From Hetaerina americana (taxonomy: Eukaryota; Arthropoda; Insecta; Odonata; Calopterygidae): a stretch of 64,000 nt of DNA. The stretch is taken from the NCBI GenBank assembly GCA_022747635.1, contig JAKTNV010000009.1:67114177-67178176 (forward strand), read 5' to 3'. The translations under genes and the position numbers were made by a program. This document shows positions 12,401 to 21,519 of the stretch, piece after piece. Positions within the stretch are counted from its first letter, which is position 1. Every line of letters begins with the position of its first letter. Below the pieces are notes generated by a model that worked only from the letters and a program-made list of their open reading frames with translations, searched no databases and was not told where the DNA came from.

Positions 12401-15172
12401 AAATGGATGCAGAGGTTGGTTTTTAGACCGCGAACTTGAAAATACGTCCGCGAGAGACGATATTCAAAGTAAGTAGAGTCATGCAGCAGCAGTGTCAAGT
12501 AGTGTAAAATTGGATGGATCTCCACGTCTTGATGCATTGAGGCAATTTAGGGCCTGGACCATTCTTTCAAGAAGCTTTTGAGCTCTCAGCTCGGTAAAAG
12601 GTTTAATCTGATGACAATAGATGTAGACACACCAATTGTCTACGCATCATATGAATTACAAGAAAGAAAGTCCTACAATTCATTAAGGGATATTTTTACA
12701 AATCGTGGGCATGTAAACTAAAGCATTTAGAAAAGATATTTTAGCTTTACTGAAGTCGCCGCCAGAATAAAAGTGATATGATCGGATATTTTTTCAAGAG
12801 TAAACATTTAATTTCGCAGTTATTTCAGTTATATTAATTTTTCCAAAAGTGTATATTATGCAAGGACAAATAAAATTACTTCAATTCAGCAAGCAAATGA
12901 ATGAGAACCTTCTCAGGCGCCTCCTTTCACCAAGAGTACAATCTCAAGACAAGAGAAAAGATACTCATTCCGGGTGAATCTCGAACATTTTTTTTTAGTT
13001 TATGAGCGTTTTTAAACACTCATTTTATCGCTGTTTTTAATGAGATATTTAGAGGCGAGAGGAGCTGAGAAGGGACAAAAACATTTAGGGTTTCTCTTCT
13101 CATGAAATGTTTGCACACAAAATCCACTGGGCACTAAATCAATCAGAACAAACACTGATATTTACTGACACCGATACCATTAACTAAATAGCTATTTCGG
13201 TGCGGGGATTGAAGATTGAGAAACAACAAAACCTATTCCAAGATGTGAATGAATATTATACTTTTGCCTCTCTACAAAATGGTACATACAAGGAAACCAT
13301 TTTAGATGGAAACTGACAATACTGTGTGCATAAAACCGTGGCACCATTAGGTACACGTGGTATGTTAACTAAAAGAGTCATTCAGATATGCCATGTGGAA
13401 GGGGTCAGCATCATACGACCCCTAAGGTGTTTGCTAGTAGCTCGCAAATACATAATAATGCTTCAAAAATTGAATAACTCCTCTCGTATGCATAGAGAAG
13501 TATATCTCCCTTAGATACCACAGTGCATGTACCAATATTTTTCATAATATACATTATTTGAAATACATGTATATGCAGAGAAACTTAATTTTTGATTTTG
13601 CACACCTGATGTGTAGCCAACACCTACCACACACCGCGGTGTTTGCAGGGTACGTGCACCATGTAGAGAAACAGAATAAATATCTCACGGTTTGACAATT
13701 TGAGAGTTCAAAAATTCGAATATTCAAAAATGAAATAATTTACACAAATTCACAAAACGATTGTTTTCATCTCCTCCAAATCGTAATGACTGCATTTCAA
13801 AACCAGTTGTGGCAGTTCAATCACATCTGCAATATAAACACTTCTTAATCTTTCCCCTTCAAACATCAATGATTTATCCATAACGCAAATGAATTCAGTA
13901 AACAATGAAAAAAAACACTAATAAAATGGCTTTCTTAACACGCAAACTTTAATGAGAGCCAGTATAAACCTAAATCTTCTTTTGGATGTCTCCATCCGTG
14001 GCAGGTTTCACCATACCTGCACCTAAAAACTCATCCCCACATTTCTCACTCCAAATGTCGGAGGTCACTCTCAAATGGGTCAGCAAATGCAGTTCCCAGC
14101 ACCGGCTCAAGCTGAGAGTCTCAAGTTTCATGAGTGGGGAGCGACTTGCGAGTTGGACCAGAATGAGAGAATCCAGGAAAGATTCTCTTCTTAACTTGGC
14201 GCAACGAAACAAATATTAACCGATTTAAAACTTAAAACAAATTGTTCCAAAAACTCGAGCTGTGAAATTAAAATTGATTTGGATCTAATCCACCAATCCT
14301 TTCGCTTCGATTTCCAGACTCGTTCCTCAGGCCAACCTCTCAAGTTCTGTTATTTTCCCTTCAACTGTCCAACACGCCAACACCGAAGATTTCTAGGGCT
14401 AAATAAGAATTTCACTCTTAAGTAAGTTCCTTTTTGCTAATTTTTCTTCCAGGTCATGTCTTCACTCCCCACTGACAATTACGTAGGCGCAAACAACCTC
14501 GGGAACGATTACGATGGCATGAGATGAATTACCCGTCACTAGGAGAATTAATAATTCACGAAAGATAAACACTCCATTCATGGGATCCACCGCGATGAGA
14601 ATTAACAATTTACGACTCCACATGCAGTGAGGTACCCACAACCCCCTACTTCGATCCAACGTTTCGAGAAAAGTAATAACAACGTTGTGTAAGATTCAGC
14701 CGTTATCTTAAAAACATGAATATCCAAAGATGAACAGTTCACTTACGAACCACAGTGCAATAACTATGATTCCTCATACCTATAAGCAATCTTCTTGTAG
14801 CCATACGAAGAGGGTTCTTACACCTATGCATAAATAACAGAACAACTCGTACCGCTAGGTAGTTACGCATGCCTAAGCATTTTGGCCGAGAATGGTTGAA
14901 CGGAGATTAAAAACGGAGGGGCATGGGACAGTCATTATCGTTTCCCACTCGCCCAATTCCACGGAAGCAGCCCTAGTGCTGGTGTGCCCCGGGGCTCATC
15001 ATAACTCATCCTGCTAAACTGTTACTGCAAAGCATTTGATTCACAGTGGCCTTCGCCGCGTTTCCTCCACCTCCACCCGATGAGCAAATAAAGAAATAAC
15101 ATTGGACGCAACACATCATTTTCGCGGTTAGTAGCTGGGCAGGTCCACCAGTGAACACTCTGAAAGTGAACT
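12400..15172. other. Unassigned DNA upstream of the PLE
   Basis: AT-rich to about 14890, then moderately GC-rich to 15160. No gene or repeat recognised. A direct match to the 3' flank of the PLE (GAACACTC, 15153-15160) lies just before the element. Confidence 0.4.
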
Positions 15173-15174
15173 AA

Positions 15175-16722
15175 TTGAAAAGCGATCCGACTGCCAAGAC
15201 GGAGAGAAGCACAAGGGCTATCATTAAACGATCGCTTATTCCAAAAGAAGAGCAACGACGCCTGCTTCCGACTGCACCGAAACCACCGAGACTGTACGGC
15301 CTGCCCAAAATTCACAAGAAGGATGTACCTCTCCGACCGATTGTGAGCCAGATTGACGCTCCGACTTACCAACTCGCCAAGTACTTGGCGCGGTCTCTGC
15401 AGGACCACGTCGGACAGACACCCAGCTTCGTAAAAAACTCGACGCATTTCATTGACGTAATAAGAAACATCACCATCCACGACAACGATCTCATGGTCAG
15501 CTTCGATGTTGAATCGCTTTTCACCAGCGTCCCTATTGAGGAATCGCTGAATATCATCAAGGAACTCACCTCCCGCGGAATCCCTAAGGACTTTCCAGGA
15601 TTGGTGGAGCATTGCCTCCGCAATTCCTTCTTCCTATGGAATGGTGACCATTACGAGCAGATGGAAGGAGCTGCGATGGGCTCACCCCTCTCCCCGGTTG
15701 TGGCCAACCTCTACATGGAGAGCTTCGAAAAGAAAGCACTGGAATCCTGCGACAAGCGGCCCTCACTGTGGCTAAGATATGTCGACGACACTTTTGTCAT
15801 TTGGTCACACGGAGAGGAAGAATTAAAAAAGTTCCTGAAACATCTGAACTCACAGCATCAAGCCATCCACTTCACCATGGAGGTGGAAAAGGATCATCAA
15901 CTGCCCTTCTTGGACGTCATGGTGAAGAGAAATACAGGGAATGGGAGGCTTGGACACAGAGTATACAGGAAGCCTACTCACACCGACCGCTACCTTAATG
16001 CTGCATCGCACCACCATCCCAGTCAGAAGACCTCACTGGTAGACACACTTGTCAACCGAGCATATAAAATATGTGACTCCGATTCTATTGCCAACGAGAA
16101 GAAACACTTGACAAATGCCCTGCAAAGGAATGGATACAGCGCTCATATGATCCAAAAAAGGGCCGAGAAGGAAGAAAAGAAGAGACAAACCACCGCTGTT
16201 CCTGACAGAGAGGAAGACTCCAGACCACGTCCGAAGGCTTACGTCACCATCCCCTTCATCGCAGGGACTTCGGAAAGAATCGCGAGGGCTTTAAGGAAAC
16301 ATGATGTGGTGACCAGATTCAACTGCGTCACCAAGATAGCTGACACCCTACCCGGACCCAAGGATGGAATTTCACCGTTAATATCAGAAGGCGTGTACCA
16401 AGTGCCATGCTCCTGTGGCAAATGGTACATCGGTGAAACGTGCAGAGCGCTGAAAACACGCATGAGTGAACACCAGAGGGCAACCAAGGCCAAACAGTTT
16501 AGAGCATCGGCCATCGCTGAGCACGCCTGGAGTGAACCTGGACACTCTATTCTCTTCGACGACGCTAAAATAATAGCGAAAGAAGGAAAATACTTCCAGA
16601 GAATAATCAGAGAGGCCATTGAAATCGTTAAAAGGCCAAAAAATTTTAACAGAGAGGATGGATACCCACTCCACAGTGCGTGGAAACGAATAATCCCGCG
16701 CAAATATGAGGACGTTCCCTGA
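15175..16722 (+). pseudogene. PLE RT/GIY-YIG ORF, 5'-truncated
   Basis: A 516-codon frame including the stop, open from the truncation point, with no natural ATG start at its 5' end. It holds the RT blocks LYGLPKIHK, SFDVESLFTS (motif A), AAMGSPLSP (motif B) and YVDD (motif C), and the complete C-terminal GIY-YIG endonuclease. As read, its protein is identical to the corresponding part of the complete copy. About 288 N-terminal residues are missing, including the block ILPADKGNATVLI. It is a truncation product and not an independent gene. Confidence 0.9.
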
Positions 16723-16762
16723 TTGGCCAAGAAATTTCCCGGTATTGGCGCCGGATTTTTCC

Positions 16763-16770
16763 TATATAAG
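16763..16770 (+). promoter_or_regulatory. TATA-like box in the pLTR
   Basis: TATATAAG lies 111 bp upstream of the ATG at 16874, preceded by a GC-rich stretch. It is placed to start transcription just before the hammerhead-like motif. The same box occurs at 19326-19333. Promoter activity is inferred. Confidence 0.5.
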
Positions 16771-16789
16771 ACGGGACAACAAGCTTCTT

Positions 16790-16845
16790 TTCATCCTTGA
16801 CCTGAGGACGCCAGCAGGATAGCTGGCGAAACTGTTGTACTTTTA
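16790..16845 (+). ncRNA. Hammerhead-like ribozyme motif, upstream pLTR
   Basis: CTGAGGA (16802-16808) fits the CUGANGA core. A strong helix II follows (GCCAGC 16810-16815 with GCTGGC 16822-16827, loop AGGATA), then GAAA (16828-16831) and CTGTTGTAC. Minimal hammerhead motifs with very short helix III are known from the terminal repeats of PLEs. One extra C (16809) sits between the core and helix II. I could not establish helix I or the exact cleavage site, so activity is unproven and the boundaries are approximate. Confidence 0.6.
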
Positions 16846-16873
16846 AACGACATACGCGGACGCAGCCCGAAAA

Positions 16874-19285
16874 ATGTGGAAATCACCTACTCATCGCCGC
16901 GGAAACCTTCGAACGAACATTACTCACCTCTACGGGGAGGAGATTCACAGGAAGATAAGGAGATTCGAGAAGCTCAGAACGAGGAAGGAGAGACTTTTGA
17001 CATCGTTAGCGTTCCTTCAACGATGCAGAGACACGGAGACGATTCCTACCTGCGTAGAAGTCAAACACCACCTGAACACACCCAAGGCTAAGAAGATCCT
17101 CCGCCGCTGCAGCGAAGACCTTCTGAGAGAGAGAATTCACGATAAACGTTGGAACCTCGACCGCCTCTCCGAAGAATTGTACTATATTCATTTGGAGCTG
17201 GCTGCCACCCTACAAGCTGACGATTGGGACACAACCGAGCGGATTACGTACGACTCTTCCCGAGCCAGTCTAATGGCGACGCGGGAAAAGCAAGTCAACA
17301 AATTCAACAAACTTCATTGTAAGCAGCATCCACTGACCTCGATTAATGGGGCTGACAATGGCCAATCGGTTGTGAACTTGATGGACCTTCATTTAGATGA
17401 AGCCACCCTCGCAGTCTTATCTAAGGGTCTGAACTTCGCTTTGACCCCAAGGACGATACCACTTGAGAAGATCATCGCGGAGGTAGAGTCATCGATCCGG
17501 AGACTTCCGAAGGCGGCCGCCGACGAAATCCGAGAAGATGTCGCACGTATCCTCCATGGCGCAAAACCACCAAGATCAAACACCATCGGCAAAGAAAGGA
17601 GAGCACTGAAGGAGCTAAGGGACAACGAGAGTATAATCATTTTACCAGCTGACAAAGGCAACGCAACAGTCCTGATAAATAGAGAGGATTACGAAGGGAA
17701 AATATCGCTCATCCTCAGCAGTCCGACTTATAGGAAATTGAAAAGCGATCCGACTGCCAAGACGGAGAGAAGCACAAGGGCTATCATTAAACGATCGCTT
17801 ATTCCAAAAGAAGAGCAACGACGCCTGCTTCCGACTGCACCGAAACCACCGAGACTGTACGGCCTGCCCAAAATTCACAAGAAGGATGTACCTCTCCGAC
17901 CGATTGTGAGCCAGATTGACGCTCCGACTTACCAACTCGCCAAGTACTTGGCGCGGTCTCTGCAGGACCACGTCGGACAGACACCCAGCTTCGTAAAAAA
18001 CTCGACGCATTTCATTGACGTAATAAGAAACATCACCATCCACGACAACGATCTCATGGTCAGCTTCGATGTTGAATCGCTTTTCACCAGCGTCCCTATT
18101 GAGGAATCGCTGAATATCATCAAGGAACTCACCTCCCGCGGAATCCCTAAGGACTTTCCAGGATTGGTGGAGCATTGCCTCCGCAATTCCTTCTTCCTAT
18201 GGAATGGTGACCATTACGAGCAGATGGAAGGAGCTGCGATGGGCTCACCCCTCTCCCCGGTTGTGGCCAACCTCTACATGGAGAGCTTCGAAAAGAAAGC
18301 ACTGGAATCCTGCGACAAGCGGCCCTCACTGTGGCTAAGATATGTCGACGACACTTTTGTCATTTGGTCACACGGAGAGGAAGAATTAAAAAAGTTCCTG
18401 AAACATCTGAACTCACAGCATCAAGCCATCCACTTCACTATGGAGGTGGAAAAGGATCATCAACTGCCCTTCTTGGACGTCATGGTGAAGAGAAATACAG
18501 GGAATGGGAGGCTTGGACACAGAGTATACAGGAAGCCTACTCACACCGACCGCTACCTTAATGCTGCATCGCACCACCATCCCAGTCAGAAGACCTCACT
18601 GGTAGACACACTTGTCAACCGAGCATATAAAATATGTGACTCCGATTCTATTGCCAACGAGAAGAAACACTTGACAAATGCCCTGCAAAGGAATGGATAC
18701 AGCGCTCATATGATCCAAAAAAGGGCCGAGAAGGAAGAAAAGAAGAGACAAACCACCGCTGTTCCTGACAGAGAGGAAGACTCCAGACCACGTCCGAAGG
18801 CTTACGTCACCATCCCCTTCATCGCAGGGACTTCGGAAAGAATCGCGAGGGCTTTAAGGAAACATGATGTGGTGACCAGATTCAACTGCGTCACCAAGAT
18901 AGCTGACACCCTACCCGGACCCAAGGATGGAATTTCACCGTTAATATCAGAAGGCGTGTACCAAGTGCCATGCTCCTGTGGCAAATGGTACATCGGTGAA
19001 ACGTGCAGAGCGCTGAAAACACGCATGAGTGAACACCAGAGGGCAACCAAGGCCAAACAGTTTAGAGCATCGGCCATCGCTGAGCACGCCTGGAGTGAAC
19101 CTGGACACTCTATTCTCTTCGACGACGCTAAAATAATAGCGAAAGAAGGAAAATACTTCCAGAGAATAATCAGAGAGGCCATTGAAATCGTTAAAAGGCC
19201 AAAAAATTTTAACAGAGAGGATGGATACCCACTCCACAGTGCGTGGAAACGAATAATCCCGCGCAAATATGAGGACGTTCCCTGA
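16874..19285 (+). CDS. PLE reverse transcriptase with GIY-YIG endonuclease
   Basis: An uninterrupted ORF of 803 codons. Its product should copy element RNA into DNA at sites cut by its own endonuclease. The N-terminal 250 residues are charged and probably helical. A conserved PLE block (ILPADKGNATVLI) lies near residues 255-270. RT motifs follow: LYGLPKIHK, motif A SFDVESLFTS with Asp399, motif B AMGSPLSP at 455-462, and motif C YVDD at 490-493, then FLDVMV. A C-terminal GIY-YIG nuclease starts at about residue 694 (GVYQVPC) with YIG at 706-708 and downstream Arg and His-rich residues. The CxC pair in PCSCGKW resembles the finger of this nuclease class. The chosen ATG lies inside the pLTR. 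No intron is visible. Length is usual for the family. Confidence 0.93.
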   Translation: MWKSPTHRRGNLRTNITHLYGEEIHRKIRRFEKLRTRKERLLTSLAFLQRCRDTETIPTCVEVKHHLNTPKAKKILRRCSEDLLRERIHDKRWNLDRLSEELYYIHLELAATLQADDWDTTERITYDSSRASLMATREKQVNKFNKLHCKQHPLTSINGADNGQSVVNLMDLHLDEATLAVLSKGLNFALTPRTIPLEKIIAEVESSIRRLPKAAADEIREDVARILHGAKPPRSNTIGKERRALKELRDNESIIILPADKGNATVLINREDYEGKISLILSSPTYRKLKSDPTAKTERSTRAIIKRSLIPKEEQRRLLPTAPKPPRLYGLPKIHKKDVPLRPIVSQIDAPTYQLAKYLARSLQDHVGQTPSFVKNSTHFIDVIRNITIHDNDLMVSFDVESLFTSVPIEESLNIIKELTSRGIPKDFPGLVEHCLRNSFFLWNGDHYEQMEGAAMGSPLSPVVANLYMESFEKKALESCDKRPSLWLRYVDDTFVIWSHGEEELKKFLKHLNSQHQAIHFTMEVEKDHQLPFLDVMVKRNTGNGRLGHRVYRKPTHTDRYLNAASHHHPSQKTSLVDTLVNRAYKICDSDSIANEKKHLTNALQRNGYSAHMIQKRAEKEEKKRQTTAVPDREEDSRPRPKAYVTIPFIAGTSERIARALRKHDVVTRFNCVTKIADTLPGPKDGISPLISEGVYQVPCSCGKWYIGETCRALKTRMSEHQRATKAKQFRASAIAEHAWSEPGHSILFDDAKIIAKEGKYFQRIIREAIEIVKRPKNFNREDGYPLHSAWKRIIPRKYEDVP

Positions 19286-19325
19286 TTGGCCAAGAAATTT
19301 CCCGGTATTGGCGCCGGATTTTTCC

Positions 19326-19333
19326 TATATAAG
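19326..19333 (+). promoter_or_regulatory. TATA-like box in the downstream pLTR
   Basis: TATATAAG, identical in context to the upstream copy. From this position it would drive transcription out into flanking DNA. Confidence 0.4.
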
Positions 19334-19352
19334 ACGGGACAACAAGCTTCTT

Positions 19353-19408
19353 TTCATCCTTGACCTGAGGACGCCAGCAGGATAGCTGGCGAAACTGTTG
19401 TACTTTTA
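19353..19408 (+). ncRNA. Hammerhead-like ribozyme motif, downstream pLTR
   Basis: Core CTGAGGA at 19365-19371 and GAAA at 19391-19394 around the same GCCAGC/GCTGGC helix as the upstream motif. With one motif per repeat, a transcript spanning the element would carry two. The same uncertainty about helices I and III applies. Confidence 0.6.
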
Positions 19409-19485
19409 AACGACATACGCGGACGCAGCCCGAAAAATGTGGAAATCACCTACTCATCGCCGCGGAAACCTTCGAACGAACACTC

Positions 19486-20430
19486 ATAAAAGCAATCATT
19501 TCAATTGGCAAGTTTGCAAAAATCTACCTGGCAGTGTCAATTTTCCGGATATGCTATCATTTATACCTTGTTCCCGCCTGTTCTCCACTTAGCAATGACC
19601 TCGGATCACCCAAAGAGTTCGTCAACATCAGCCTACCCTTTATTCCACATCGATAGGCCATACATGCCAATCGTCATCCCATGTTAATTATTTTAATCGG
19701 GGATTTTCAAGGATTTTCCAGGCGACAGTCCAAGGCCTTTAAAAATTTAGTGTGACGCCTACACAAAAAAATCTTAATAATAGTAAAAAAATAACTTCAC
19801 AATAAATTATGTTACATCAGGGCGAAAGTATTCTTTGCCACTTGGCCCACGCTTTTGACTGTTATTTCAAAAGTAAGAGGCATTTTAATCCACTTCCACC
19901 TAAAAAGTCTTTTATACCTATATCACGCAAACACAAATAATTCCGGATAGTTTGCAATACTATATTGGTGATATTTGTCGATAATTCACAATGAGCAGTA
20001 ATTGTTAATGCTTGAACTTAACTATTGAAACAATGCCCATGAAAGAATTCGAAATTCTTCGACCTTTGTCCAATACATAGATGCCTACTATCCCGTACAG
20101 AATTCTGAATAATTTATTATTGATGAGGATGAGGTTGTCTAAGATTAGGGGCCTGGTTCTATGAGCTAGAAGTCGATTTATTTTATGATAAAATACGCCT
20201 ATTATGCAAATAATTTCTACAAGAAGAGAGTAAGCGTGACGAGTACGTTGAAGGAATTAGGCTGGGAGCTTCTTGATTCAAGAACAGAACAGGCAAAGAC
20301 TTGTTGGACTTTTAGAAAGGTAAAAGACACCCGATTTTTCCTTCCATAACGACTTGATCATTATATCCCTAAATTATATATATCGAGTCAATCATCGAGA
20401 TAAAATGAGAGAGACCGTTCAAGTATGTCA
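19486..20430. other. Unassigned DNA downstream of the PLE
   Basis: AT-rich, one motif-free 60-codon ORF, no repeat recognised. Confidence 0.4.
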
Positions 20431-20478
20431 ATATTTTTTTCTTATTTTTCGGGTACCAGGTCTTCCTGGGAAACCATA

Positions 20479-21384
20479 CAGGGTTCGTCCGGAAAATAAG
20501 TGTACTGAGCTCAGGAAAAAAAAATTATTACACTTTTACATATCTTAAGCTAATATTCCTCAAAATAGGACCCTTGTGAGTCGATACACTTGTTCCAGCG
20601 GCGTTCCCATTCCTGGAACGCTCCCGTGAAGGCATCATCGGGAACCTCTCGAAGACACGTCGTCACGGCCTCTTTGACGGCGTCCAAAGTCCCGTATCGC
20701 GTTCCTTTCAAACTCCTCTTTCTCTTCGGGAACAGAAAGAAGTCCGGTGGTGCCAAGTCCGGGCTGTAGGGCGAGTGAGGCAGCGTTGCCACGCCGTGCT
20801 TGGGCTGAGCACTGAGCACTTTCGGCACCAACTTTGCACAAATTTTTCGCATCTGTAATTGCTCCCTAATAATCTCGTGCACTATTGTTTTTGGCACATT
20901 ACACTGCTCTGCTATCATCCGAACACTAAGACGACGATCAGAGTTCAGTACATCGCGAACTTTTCGCACATTTTCGTCGGTGAGTGTCGTTGATGGGCGT
21001 CCAGGCCGGGGTTCGTCGTCGACCTCTTCTCTGCCCTCCACGAACATCATGTGCCACCGAAAGATCATGTTTCTGGACATGGCTGACTCCCCGTAAGCCT
21101 GGTTAATCATACCGACAGTTTCGGTAGACGATTTCCCAAGCTTTACCGCAAATTTGATGGAATAACGCTGCTCCAAAAACTTCGGCATCGCGTTCCGTGA
21201 CGTGGGTCGAGCGTGGAGGTTCGCGTTAACAGAGCTCCTCACTACACCACAGCTCAGAGCCGACTGCCTTTTTCAGCGTCGCTTGCCAACATTCCCCCCT
21301 ACAATCGCAGCCCGTCAGAGCGGTGCTGGGCGCGCCTGGAGCGGCGGGAAAAAATCAGTACACTTATTTTCCGGACGAACCCTG
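20479..21384 (-). mobile_element. Internally deleted mariner (copy 2) with intact ends
   Basis: 906 bp between TA duplications (20477-20478 and 21385-21386). The ends are near-perfect inverted repeats starting CAGGGTTCGTCCGGAAAATA, about 28 bp each side. The gene reads on the minus strand. The family is shared with the copy at 59576-60132. Ends are intact, so the copy could be moved by a transposase supplied elsewhere. Confidence 0.92.
20550..21188 (-). CDS. Truncated mariner transposase, in-frame core deletion
   Basis: From the ATG at 21188 (MPKFLEQRYSIKF) an open frame of 212 codons reaches the natural C-terminus (GSYFEEY). An in-frame upstream extension to 21242 exists, but the family start fits MPKFLEQ. 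Residues 1-50 hold the first helix-turn-helix. A GRP-type linker (DEPRPGRPST) follows, then the second DNA-binding helix region to KICAKLVPKVLSA. The protein then jumps to PKHGVATLPHSPYSPDLAPP and the DFF that holds the third catalytic Asp. Mariner transposases are about 340-350 residues, so roughly 130 are missing, with the first two catalytic Asp. The product could bind ends but not cut; a repressor role is possible but inferred. It may also simply be untranscribed. Confidence 0.85.
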   Translation of the reverse strand: MPKFLEQRYSIKFAVKLGKSSTETVGMINQAYGESAMSRNMIFRWHMMFVEGREEVDDEPRPGRPSTTLTDENVRKVRDVLNSDRRLSVRMIAEQCNVPKTIVHEIIREQLQMRKICAKLVPKVLSAQPKHGVATLPHSPYSPDLAPPDFFLFPKRKRSLKGTRYGTLDAVKEAVTTCLREVPDDAFTGAFQEWERRWNKCIDSQGSYFEEY

Positions 21385-21519
21385 TAACCGGCACAGGGAA
21401 AGGAACTGGCCCCCTACCCTGATGTGTGAATTTCCCACGCCGCATAGGGCTTAGTACAGGGTGAACTCTGCCGTCACCTACCAAACCGGCCTTCGGGTTG
21501 ATTACTGTGTTTATGGTTT

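Larger units (their letters stand above)
15173..16919 (+). mobile_element. Penelope-like element, 5'-truncated upstream copy
   Basis: From 15173 the sequence matches 17736 onward with a constant offset of 2563 bp up to 16919/19482, where the match ends. The copy thus has the C-terminal two thirds of the PLE ORF plus the 3' terminal repeat, and leads straight into the complete copy. This head-to-tail layout with a truncated upstream copy is the known organisation of PLEs. In it the 3' end of the upstream copy serves as the leading pLTR of the downstream one. The only nucleotide difference I noticed is C15876 versus T18439, so the copies were made together or very recently. Confidence 0.92.
16723..16919 (+). 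repeat. PLE terminal repeat (pLTR), upstream copy
   Basis: This 197-bp segment, following the stop codon of the truncated copy, recurs at 19286-19482. It contains a TATA-like box, a hammerhead-like motif and, at 16874, the start codon of the complete ORF. Unlike a retroviral LTR, the pLTR is not bounded by inverted dinucleotides. Its edge is defined only by where the two copies diverge (T16920 versus C19483). Confidence 0.85.
16723..19482 (+). mobile_element. Penelope-like element, complete copy
   Basis: A complete unit of pLTR, single ORF and pLTR, 2.76 kb including both repeats (2563 bp period). PLEs are eukaryotic retroelements whose RT is related to telomerase RT and which, in this group, carry a GIY-YIG endonuclease. 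The ORF is intact, both repeats are essentially identical and the regulatory motifs are present, so the copy may be competent. GAACACTC at 19478-19485 matches 15153-15160 upstream of the whole tandem and could be a target duplication, though 12 bases separate the upstream match from the start of homology at 15173. Confidence 0.92.
19286..19482 (+). repeat. PLE terminal repeat (pLTR), downstream copy
   Basis: The match to 16723-16919 starts directly after the stop codon of the complete ORF and is lost at 19483, where flanking DNA begins. The ATG-containing end is present, but the frame soon runs into flanking sequence. Confidence 0.85.
20434..21515 (+). mobile_element. SINE (family A) split by a mariner
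   Basis: SINE sequence runs from about 20440 (TTTTTCGGGTACCAGG) to 20478. It resumes at 21385 (TAACCGGCACAGGGAAAGG) and ends near 21515 with CTACCAAACCGG and CTTCGGGTTGATTACTG. The two halves join into the same order as the SINE copies at 50.1 and 53.1-53.5 kb. The tRNA-like head is missing or replaced by AT-rich sequence. The inserted mariner is flanked by TA on both sides, which gives the insertion order: SINE first, mariner second. Confidence 0.85.

Noticed and set aside
15022..15612. Minus-strand ORFs of 196 and 177 codons opposite the PLE (also 17642-18175, and 16239-16730 with 18802-19293)
   Set aside because: They are antisense shadows of the GC-rich PLE coding region, repeated only because the PLE is duplicated; no domain.
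16874..19285. Host telomerase reverse transcriptase
   Set aside because: The ORF has a GIY-YIG endonuclease, terminal repeats and a tandem truncated copy, which are PLE features.
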